Source: an uncultured Dyadobacter sp.
Lineage (GTDB): Bacteria; Bacteroidota; Bacteroidia; Cytophagales; Spirosomataceae
Length of the DNA: 13,939 nt
Direction: 5' to 3'
Assembly: GCA_937880795.1 (NCBI GenBank)
Contig: CALGRQ010000255.1
Location: forward strand, 1 to 13,939
Of this stretch, positions 8,739 to 13,939 are shown piece after piece. Both the position numbers and the translations under genes were made by a program. The notes under the pieces are model-generated. The model was not told the origin of the DNA, made no database searches, and saw only the letters and a program-made list of their open reading frames with translations. The first letter of the stretch is position 1; the number at the start of each line of letters is the position of its first letter.

Positions 8739-8770
8739 AAAAAACATGGGGAAAGTCGTCAAAAAACATG
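8739..8770. repeat. Short direct repeat AAAAAACATG x2
   Basis: Two copies of AAAAAACATG (8739-8748 and 8761-8770) start 22 nt apart, about two helical turns, just after the transporter stop and 120 nt before the aminopeptidase start. They could be an operator for an internal promoter or chance in A-rich DNA. The remaining intergenic sequence to 8891 shows no gene or clear promoter. Confidence 0.3.
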
Positions 8771-8891
8771 AATAAAATGGATACTATTTACAGTAGATCG
8801 GTGTTAAACATTGCATAGCAACAAACGGAACAAACCCAACACAGATTGGGACCTTCTTAATTTTCTTATAACATCAACAACATTGAGTGAT

Positions 8892-10277
8892 ATGTTCCCT
8901 AAAGAAACCTACATCCAACGACGTAGCGCATTAAAACAAAAAGTAGGAAGTGGTTTAATCCTTTTCCTTGGAAATGAAGAGTGCGGCATGAATTACCGCG
9001 ACAATGTATACAATTTCCGTCAAGACAGCAGTTTTCTATACTATTTCGGAATCGATGCGGCTTCTCTTCATGCGGTGATTGATGTGGACAACGACCAGGA
9101 AATTATTTTTGGTGACGAACTCACCATAGACGACATCATCTGGACTGGCCCCAAAGAGCCACTCACTGAAAAAGCATACAAAGCGGGTATACAATCGGTT
9201 AAACCTGGCTCCGCCATTGCCGGATTTCTCGGATCGGCGAAAACAGCCGGTCAAACGATACATTTTTTACCACCATACCGCGGAGAGCATTACTTAAAAT
9301 TACAAGAATGGTTGCAGGTTGCTCCGTCCGCAGCTGCCAGCTTGGCTTCCGTTCCGTTGATCAAAGCCATTGTCTCGATGCGGTCTATAAAGACAGCCGA
9401 GGAAATATTGGAAATCGAAAAGGCGGTCAATACCTCGGTAGATATGCACCTTGAATTTATGCGCATCACCAAACCAGGAATGACCGAGAAGCAGGTGGCC
9501 GGTCAATTACAAAGTATTGCAATTGGCCGAGGTGGGGATATTTCCTACCCCATTATCCTGACCGTAAATGGTGAAATTCTGCATACGCATACCCGCGATT
9601 TGGTGATGCGTGACGGCCAGCTTTCTCTATGTGATGCAGGAGCCGAAACCGCCATGCACTACTGCGGTGACTTAACCCGTACCGTTCCAACCGGCAAAAA
9701 ATTTACTGCTTTGCAAAAAGAGATGTATGAAATTGTACTTCATGCTGAGGAAACGGCTATTGCTGCCGCAAAACCAGGTGTTTTGTTTAAAGATTTGCAT
9801 ACACTCGCTTCTACCAAATTATTGGAAGGGCTGAAATCTGTAGGCATAATTAAAGGCGACCCTGCCGAAGCTGTGGCGCATGATGTACATACCTTATTCT
9901 TCCAATGCGGATTGGGCCATATGATGGGAATGGATGTACATGATATGGAAAACCTTGGTGAACAATACGTGGGCTATACCGATGAGCTGAAAAAGGGAAC
10001 CGCATTTGGATGGAAGTCACTAAGATTGGGGCGTGCCCTTGAACCCGGTTTTGTTGTTACCATAGAACCAGGCTTGTACTTCATCCCTACCCTTATAGAT
10101 CGCTGGAAGGCTGAAAACAAGCTTTCTCAATTCATCGACTACAATAAACTTGAGAGCTTCCGAGATTTTACCGGAATACGGATTGAGGATGATATTGTCA
10201 TCACCTCAGACGGGAATCGTGTACTTGGTAAACCACTGGCCAAGAGTGTTTCCGAAATTGAAGCCTTACGTGCTTAA
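8892..10277 (+). CDS. Xaa-Pro aminopeptidase (M24B family, PepP-like)
   Basis: A 461-residue cytoplasmic metallopeptidase that removes the N-terminal residue from peptides with proline in second position. The N-terminal aminopeptidase P domain spans about residues 1-150 (YIQRRSALKQK, then DNVYNFRQDSSFLYYFG). The C-terminal pita-bread M24 domain spans about 165-450. All five dinuclear-metal ligands are visible: D248 (CDAGAE), D260 (GDLTRT), H343 (GLGHMMGMDVHD), E392 (TIEPGLYF) and E432 (RIEDDIV). An intact enzyme is therefore expected. Length and ligand spacing suit aminopeptidase P rather than methionine aminopeptidase; prolidase is the main alternative. There is no signal peptide. The ATG at 8892 is chosen over a TTG at 8811, which would add 27 residues unlike the family. 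It is the third gene of the 5-oxoprolinase set, 157 nt after the transporter, so an internal promoter is possible. The context suggests degradation of peptides into proline- and glutamate-family amino acids. Confidence 0.9.
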   Translation: MFPKETYIQRRSALKQKVGSGLILFLGNEECGMNYRDNVYNFRQDSSFLYYFGIDAASLHAVIDVDNDQEIIFGDELTIDDIIWTGPKEPLTEKAYKAGIQSVKPGSAIAGFLGSAKTAGQTIHFLPPYRGEHYLKLQEWLQVAPSAAASLASVPLIKAIVSMRSIKTAEEILEIEKAVNTSVDMHLEFMRITKPGMTEKQVAGQLQSIAIGRGGDISYPIILTVNGEILHTHTRDLVMRDGQLSLCDAGAETAMHYCGDLTRTVPTGKKFTALQKEMYEIVLHAEETAIAAAKPGVLFKDLHTLASTKLLEGLKSVGIIKGDPAEAVAHDVHTLFFQCGLGHMMGMDVHDMENLGEQYVGYTDELKKGTAFGWKSLRLGRALEPGFVVTIEPGLYFIPTLIDRWKAENKLSQFIDYNKLESFRDFTGIRIEDDIVITSDGNRVLGKPLAKSVSEIEALRA

Positions 10278-10288
10278 AAATCTCCGCC

Positions 10289-10335
10289 AATTATCCAGGA
10301 CGCCCATTTGCATCCTGGATAATTTACAATTTTTC
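10289..10335 (+). terminator. Terminator after the aminopeptidase gene
   Basis: A perfect 12-bp stem (AATTATCCAGGA at 10289-10300 with its complement at 10313-10324) and 12-nt loop are followed by TACAATTTTT. It starts 11 nt after the stop codon. The T tract is interrupted but the stem is strong. Confidence 0.8.
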
Positions 10336-10545
10336 AGCAAGCCCACACCATTACCGCAGCCACCCACTTTTTTCTCTGTTCCTTAGGCAAGCGCAGCTAC
10401 ATTTTTTATACATCCAAATCTATATCACCGGCAAAATGGGTCTATGAATACCCCATCAAGCATTTTGGTATACTTTTTAGTGTTATAAGACACTATTTTT
10501 TCTTAGATTGAGGCTATAATCCCCGGTATTTTAATATTTTGCAAT
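10336..10545. other. Intergenic region upstream of two small ORFs
   Basis: No gene is visible. A small AT-rich hairpin (TAGTGT at 10478-10483 with ACACTA at 10490-10495) is followed by a run of T and may be a weak terminator or chance. A TATAAT sequence lies at 10515-10520, about 25 nt before the next start, without a convincing partner element. Confidence 0.35.
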
Positions 10546-10848
10546 ATGAATTCAGCTGAGCAAAAGGATTACGAGTACAATTGGCCGTCGGATGAGGAAA
10601 TTGAAGAAACCATTTTACTGGTTTCCCGAAAAATTCAGCATCCTACCACCAACCGGGATGAAAATAGTGCGATGAAGAGTGGCTATCGTGAAGCAATTAA
10701 AATACTGGTGGATCGGGTTCGAACGTATGAAGCTATCGATATGATGCTCGAAGCAGGCCTGGCACAGTCCATTGCGGTTATGGCAGTTGACTATTTAAAC
10801 GGAGAGTGCAGCCAAAAAGCATTGCTTGCAGTAGAACCTAAAAGGTAA
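10546..10848 (+). CDS. Hypothetical small acidic helical protein
   Basis: A 100-residue protein that I do not recognise. It is acidic at the N-terminus (residues 12-24, PSDEEIEETILLV) and predicted largely helical. A central helix is REAIKILVDRVRTYEAIDMMLEAG, split here as REAIKILVDRV then RTYEAIDMMLEAG, followed by IAVMAVDYLNGE and a basic end. There is no signal peptide, membrane helix, metal-binding cluster or known catalytic motif. Codon use resembles the neighbours, and the ATG sits in the A/T-rich context typical of this genome. A second small gene follows 47 nt later in the same direction, so the two may be co-transcribed. The toxin-antitoxin size and arrangement is only superficial; nothing in the sequence shows such a role. 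Confidence 0.6.
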   Translation: MNSAEQKDYEYNWPSDEEIEETILLVSRKIQHPTTNRDENSAMKSGYREAIKILVDRVRTYEAIDMMLEAGLAQSIAVMAVDYLNGECSQKALLAVEPKR

Positions 10849-10895
10849 ATCCGTCAAGATTTGTAACAAATAATAATATATCACTGTAACTTATT

Positions 10896-11117
10896 ATGGG
10901 CAAAGGAAAAGACCTATTTGGACATTACAACGATTTGGGAAAAGAAAAGGGACCAGGCAGTGAGGAATACAACTATGCAGGCGTCTTATTTCAAGCACTA
11001 TTGATTTTAGGAGAAAGAAAAACTTTTGAACTCCTGGAAGAAGCCGACGAATCTGGCAAAAAACTGTCCCTCCAATATACCGCTACGGATACCCCCGAAG
11101 GAGTTACATTAATTTAG
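10896..11117 (+). CDS. Hypothetical small cytoplasmic protein
   Basis: A 73-residue protein that I do not recognise. It begins with a basic, glycine-rich stretch (MGKGKDLFGHYNDLGKEKGPG), given in two parts as MGKGKDLFGHYNDLG and KEKGPG. A likely helix follows (YAGVLFQALLILGERKTFELLEEADES), visible as YAGVLFQALLILG then ERKTFELLEEADES. It ends in a beta-like LQYTATDTPEGVTLI. No signal peptide or cysteine is present. The ATG at 10896 is supported by the preceding A/T-rich leader. It lies 47 nt behind the other small ORF and may be its partner. Translation as a real protein is likely, because the sequence has balanced amino-acid use and no better ORF overlaps it, but function is unknown. Confidence 0.55.
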   Translation: MGKGKDLFGHYNDLGKEKGPGSEEYNYAGVLFQALLILGERKTFELLEEADESGKKLSLQYTATDTPEGVTLI

Positions 11118-11173
11118 CACGCTACTGCTCGTTCCTAACACTTTACAAAGCATTTCTTCGTAACATCATTGCC

Positions 11174-11199
11174 TCACCGAATAAAACTGTATTCGGTGA
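11174..11199. terminator. Possible weak terminator hairpin after the small ORFs
   Basis: TCACCGAAT (11174-11182) and ATTCGGTGA (11191-11199) form a perfect 9-bp stem with an 8-nt loop. No clear T tract follows, so a terminator or RNA-stability role is tentative. The rest of 11118-11298 has no gene. TAGTCTTTG near 11262 is one base longer than the TAnnTTTG promoter element and could serve the next gene. Confidence 0.4.
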
Positions 11200-11298
11200 A
11201 GCTTTCGCTATATACATCTTTCAATTTACAAGCCACTACACTGGTAGGATTAAAAAGGAATAGTCTTTGTACTAACGCCAACATTATTCCATCATTCC

Positions 11299-12816
11299 AT
11301 GTTATCACGTAGAGCGTTTTGTACGAAGGCTTCTGTTTTCGGCTTAGGCTGGTCCGTTACGGATATAAGCCATATACTTTCACAACTGTCTATTAACAGC
11401 GAATTTCAATACCTGCCATTGGTCACCGACGGAAGTCCTGCTTCCAAAATACCTGTGCCAGAGGGACATCGCATCGCGTTTGGCTATGACTATTTTACCC
11501 TGGATACCTCCGAAAAAGGGTTACTCCTAAACTGTCCTCAAATTCCAGATAAATTCAAAGGAAAAATATTTTTACGATTACAGTCTGCCATTGACACCCG
11601 AACCCAGGACGATGTAGATGTTTTACTGGGAGACACCGGAAAAAAAATAGGGTCTTTCTCCATCTGGTATCCGACTAATCTTCAAATTTTTGAAACAGCG
11701 TTGAATGCAGATGCAGCCTCTCTTCGCAAACACGGAATTCGGTTGGTTTTCAAGAATGGAAACAGACCGCTATACTTTTTTTCAACAAGAGCTGATAACG
11801 GGTCGCACCTGTTTCTTACCCAAACCGCTACAATCAACGAAAGTGAATGGCTAAACCTGTTATACTCCCCACGATCGTTGCAACCGTTCGATTGGTTGGA
11901 AGGTTGTGTACTCGACGGATTACAAGAACTATATATTCGAAAACACGATCAAAAGGCATTGGCAGCAATTCAGCAACACCTGGATTACTATCTCGTAGAT
12001 GATAAAAACTTGGTGTATATAGACTTATGGGCAAAACCGAAGGATAATACCCTTACAAACCTGGAAGCCGGAATACCATTTGCTGTCATTGGTCAACATC
12101 GTAAACAGCATCCTGCGGTTACACTCTTTCTGGATTTTTGTAAAAAAAGATATGACGCCAATGGCGTTTTAACCGCGGACTATCTCAGCACCGAAGGGTG
12201 CTATACGCTAGCTTATCCGTTAACAATTCTTGCTAAACAATTAAATGCCCCGGAGCTATATGAGTTAGCCTTAAAGGAAATTGAAGCCAGAATCAGCTTC
12301 CTCACCGAAGATGGCGTGATATACCGTGCCGGTAGTAGAAAAAATGGTAAAACCAGTGAAAATAGAAACTGGTCGCGCGGATATGTATGGTTTCTACTAG
12401 GGCTTGTCAGAACCGCGGAAGAATTGAACAAGAGTCCCTTACAAAACGATCCACGGGTAAAAAGACTTAAAGAGGTATACCTTCACTTTGCACACGTGGC
12501 TTTACGTCATCAGCAAAAAGACCATAGCTGGAACTCGTACATTGACCTCTCTGAGACTAAGTATGAGAGTTCGGCTACGGCTGGTTTTGGAGCAGCACTC
12601 GCCCATGGACATCGTATCGGTTGGTTGCCCGAGTTTGGAAAAGACCGGCTGCAAAAAATATATTCCCGACTGCAAAAAAGTTTAACACCAGACGGCTTCC
12701 TGAAAGACATTACCCAACACAATGCCGGTAACATGGAAATGATTCAAAAGGGCAATTATCGTGTAATTTCTCAGTATGCGCTTGGCTTTTTGGCACATAT
12801 CAAAGCGCATTTGTAG
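11299..12816 (+). CDS. GH88/GH105-like glycoside hydrolase (unsaturated uronyl hydrolase family)
   Basis: A 505-residue protein whose C-terminal two thirds (about residues 185-505) resembles the (alpha/alpha)6 barrel of GH88/GH105. Those enzymes release unsaturated uronic acid from oligosaccharides made by polysaccharide lyases. Family-like motifs are WSRGYVWFLLGLVRTAEEL (W358, R360, W364), ESSATAGFGAALAHGHRIGWL (from E423, split ESSATAGFG then AALAHGHRIGWL) and the closing RVISQYALGFLAH. Residues about 45-170 look like a separate beta-rich domain. The N-terminus SRRAF followed by a short apolar stretch suggests a twin-arginine export signal, though no clear cleavage site is seen. Where family members have a catalytic Asp in a D-[DG]-x-[YF]-M motif, I see T-E-G-C-Y with E299. 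This alignment is by eye. The protein could be divergent in mechanism or a non-enzymatic homologue. It stands alone, with no lyase or uptake gene adjacent. Confidence 0.75.
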   Translation: MLSRRAFCTKASVFGLGWSVTDISHILSQLSINSEFQYLPLVTDGSPASKIPVPEGHRIAFGYDYFTLDTSEKGLLLNCPQIPDKFKGKIFLRLQSAIDTRTQDDVDVLLGDTGKKIGSFSIWYPTNLQIFETALNADAASLRKHGIRLVFKNGNRPLYFFSTRADNGSHLFLTQTATINESEWLNLLYSPRSLQPFDWLEGCVLDGLQELYIRKHDQKALAAIQQHLDYYLVDDKNLVYIDLWAKPKDNTLTNLEAGIPFAVIGQHRKQHPAVTLFLDFCKKRYDANGVLTADYLSTEGCYTLAYPLTILAKQLNAPELYELALKEIEARISFLTEDGVIYRAGSRKNGKTSENRNWSRGYVWFLLGLVRTAEELNKSPLQNDPRVKRLKEVYLHFAHVALRHQQKDHSWNSYIDLSETKYESSATAGFGAALAHGHRIGWLPEFGKDRLQKIYSRLQKSLTPDGFLKDITQHNAGNMEMIQKGNYRVISQYALGFLAHIKAHL

Positions 12817-12835
12817 TTGTCCCAGCAACCATGAG

Positions 12836-12882
12836 GCATCACCCCAACCACCAATACCATGTAAAATGGGTTGGGGTGATGC
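12836..12882. terminator. Strong hairpin between convergent genes
   Basis: A perfect 14-bp stem (GCATCACCCCAACC at 12836-12849 with its complement at 12869-12882) and 19-nt loop fills the 72-nt gap between the hydrolase stop and the convergent reductase stop. Its position suits a bidirectional terminator, although neither side has a long T tract. Confidence 0.65.
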
Positions 12883-12888
12883 TGTTGG

Positions 12889-13644
12889 CTAAAATCCATA
12901 TAGACCTCCTGATACCGATATGGTTTGCCCGGTGATCCATCCTGCATCCTCCGAAGCGAGGTATACAGCAACCTTGGCAATGTCTTCCGGCTTTCCAGTA
13001 CGTCCTAGTGGCGTCTTTTCTACAAACGCTTTTTCCGCATCGCTACCGATAACCCCTGCACTTTGAGCGCCCTCCGTAGATACAATGCCGGGAAGAATAG
13101 AATTGATACGGATGTTTCTGCCACTAAATTCCTTAGACAATGAAATGGTGATTGCATCCAATGCGGCCTTGGAAGCCGAATACACCGATCCGGTTGGCAA
13201 TGGCATACTACTAACTTCCGAGCTGATGTTGATGATATTTCCGTTGTTTTCGCCAAACAGCTTTAATGCACCTTGTATAGTCAGCAAAGCCCCCAAAACA
13301 TTGATATTGAACTGCTGATGGAACGTTTCAGGCGAGACATATTCAATCGGTTCATAGTTAAAAACACCCGCATTATTAACCAAGATATCCAGTGATCCAA
13401 AGGCCTTTTTTGTCTCTTCAAATAACCGGGCAACCTCAGTCTGCTGGGATACGTCTCCCTGCACTGCTATGGCTATACCACCGGCATTGGTGATTTCATC
13501 TACTACTTTATCCGCTCCTTCTTTACTCGATGCATAATTCACGACTACTTTGGCTCCCTCTGCCGCAAAATGTTTGGCTATTGCGGCACCAATGCCTTTT
13601 GACGCCCCTGTTACTACTGCTACTTTGTTTTTCAATCGATTCAT
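12889..13644 (-). CDS. Short-chain dehydrogenase/reductase (classical SDR)
   Basis: A 251-residue classical SDR with an NAD(P)-binding Rossmann fold, resembling FabG-like 3-oxoacyl reductases and glucose/aldehyde-type dehydrogenases. The cofactor motif TGASKGIG is at residues 12-19, NNAG at 90-93, and the catalytic set is N115, S142, Y155 and K159 (YSASK). The end of the second strand reads VNYASSKEG without an Asp at the NAD-selecting place, which favours NADPH. The C-terminal PLGRTGKPEDIA and GQTISVSGG are typical. The substrate cannot be assigned. The ATG at 13644 is chosen over an upstream in-frame start at 13698, because MNRLKNKVAVVTG is the family's normal N-terminus. A TAnnTTTG promoter element lies 28 nt upstream, and the longer start would include it. 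It is divergent from a HxlR regulator, which probably controls it. Confidence 0.92.
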   Translation of the reverse strand: MNRLKNKVAVVTGASKGIGAAIAKHFAAEGAKVVVNYASSKEGADKVVDEITNAGGIAIAVQGDVSQQTEVARLFEETKKAFGSLDILVNNAGVFNYEPIEYVSPETFHQQFNINVLGALLTIQGALKLFGENNGNIINISSEVSSMPLPTGSVYSASKAALDAITISLSKEFSGRNIRINSILPGIVSTEGAQSAGVIGSDAEKAFVEKTPLGRTGKPEDIAKVAVYLASEDAGWITGQTISVSGGLYGF

Positions 13645-13671
13645 CTTGTACGTTGTTATAATTTTGTGCTG

Positions 13672-13699
13672 CAAAGTTAGGTTCACATTGTTTACCAAA
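13672..13699 (-). promoter_or_regulatory. Bacteroidota-type promoter for the reductase gene
   Basis: On the minus strand, TAACTTTG (13672-13679) matches the Bacteroidota -7 consensus TAnnTTTG. A TTTG (13696-13699) lies upstream with a 16-nt spacer, shorter than the usual ~19. Transcription would start about 20 nt before the reductase ATG. Confidence 0.55.
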
Positions 13700-13744
13700 G
13701 TAACTTTGTTACGAAAAGTAACAGTAACATCGAGGTAACAAAGT
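13700..13744. promoter_or_regulatory. GTAAC half-site array, likely HxlR operator
   Basis: The divergent control region contains the perfect palindrome GTAAC-TTT-GTTAC (13700-13712). Further GTAAC copies follow at 13718, 13724 and 13735. ACTTTGTTAC (13703-13712) and GTAACAAAGT (13735-13744) also form a 10-bp inverted repeat, and GTTAC-gaaaa-GTAAC (13708-13722) is another palindrome. The array overlaps or abuts both promoters, as expected for a shared operator of the winged-helix regulator encoded at its right edge. Confidence 0.65.
13701..13708 (+). promoter_or_regulatory. Possible -7 element for the HxlR gene inside the operator
   Basis: TAACTTTG matches TAnnTTTG on the plus strand, 45 nt before the regulator's ATG. 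It is embedded in the GTAAC palindrome, which would allow autoregulation. No good -33 element is seen. Confidence 0.4.
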
Positions 13745-13752
13745 ATCCTATT

Positions 13753-13939
13753 ATGGAATGCACACCCCGTTTAAGCGAGCAGTACAAAAAAGAAATGATG
13801 GCCGTCCAGGATTCGATGGATGTGCTCAATGGTAAGTGGAAAATTAGCATCATGTCTTCCATCTGCTATTACAACAAACGGCGATTTTCAGATATACTGA
13901 ATGATGTCCACGGAATATCCAACAAAATGCTGAGCAAGG
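13753..13939 (+). CDS. HxlR-family winged-helix transcriptional regulator (partial, cut by window end)
   Basis: The first 62 codons of a HxlR/DUF24-type regulator, with no stop before the window end. The family core is clear: DVLNGKWKISIMSSICYYNKRRFSDIL, seen as DVLNGKWKISIM then RRFSDILNDVHGISNKMLSK, which covers the first helices and part of the recognition helix. Members bind as dimers to palindromes and often sense quinones, aldehydes or oxidants through an N-terminal cysteine. Here Cys 3 (MECTPR) occupies that region, and a second Cys follows the WK helix. Divergence from the reductase gene and the shared GTAAC operator suggest that it represses the reductase until an electrophile or similar signal appears; the signal is inferred, not seen. 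Confidence 0.9.
   Translation, partial: MECTPRLSEQYKKEMMAVQDSMDVLNGKWKISIMSSICYYNKRRFSDILNDVHGISNKMLSK

Noticed and set aside
8746..8818. Tiny ATG frames (9 and 16 codons) before the aminopeptidase, and a TTG start at 8811
   Set aside because: They are too short or unlike the family, with no sign of coding selection. The aminopeptidase domain begins at the ATG at 8892.
10546..11117. Toxin-antitoxin module
   Set aside because: Only size and tandem order fit. There is no DNA-binding antitoxin fold or toxin motif, and the 47-nt gap is longer than usual.
1..13939. CRISPR array, tRNA, rRNA or insertion sequence
   Set aside because: I found no regularly spaced repeats, cloverleaf or rRNA-like sequence, transposase ORF or flanking terminal inverted repeats.

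Overview
The window comes from a Bacteroidota bacterium. It carries SusC/SusD-type outer-membrane uptake genes, lipoproteins with a Cys followed by acidic residues, start codons without Shine-Dalgarno sequences, and a TAnnTTTG-type promoter element. A Sphingobacteriales-like relative is my best guess, but the genus cannot be fixed from the sequence alone. There are no rRNA or tRNA genes, CRISPR arrays, transposases or recombinases in view.

Layout. (1) Positions 1-868 hold two incomplete SusC genes facing opposite ways and fused back to back. A minus-strand SusC lacks its N-terminal part and runs off the left edge. It meets the last ~27 codons of a plus-strand SusC near 785-805. (2) 881-3432 is the rest of the plus-strand Sus-type operon: a SusD-family surface lipoprotein and a DUF3823 lipoprotein, closed by a strong terminator. 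(3) 3758-10277 is a three-gene plus-strand set: a full-length fused ATP-dependent 5-oxoprolinase, an NRAMP-fold transporter that lacks the usual metal-binding motifs, and an M24 Xaa-Pro aminopeptidase, closed by another hairpin terminator. (4) 10546-11117 holds two small ORFs that I do not recognise. (5) 11299-12816 is a GH88/GH105-like glycoside hydrolase with a twin-arginine-like N-terminus. (6) 12889-13939 is a divergent pair: a short-chain dehydrogenase/reductase on the minus strand and a HxlR-type regulator on the plus strand, cut by the window end. They share a control region packed with GTAAC half-sites.

How the genes may work together. My inference is that the Sus-type operon imports an oligomer, perhaps a peptide. 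In the cytoplasm, the aminopeptidase would trim proline-containing peptides, the NRAMP-like protein would move 5-oxoproline (or a similar small acid), and 5-oxoprolinase would open it to glutamate. The best-supported part is the 5-oxoprolinase/NRAMP-like pairing, which recalls Bacillus subtilis ycsG beside the pxpABC-type genes. The most unusual structural feature is the SusC/SusC junction, which could be a DNA inversion end point or an assembly chimera.
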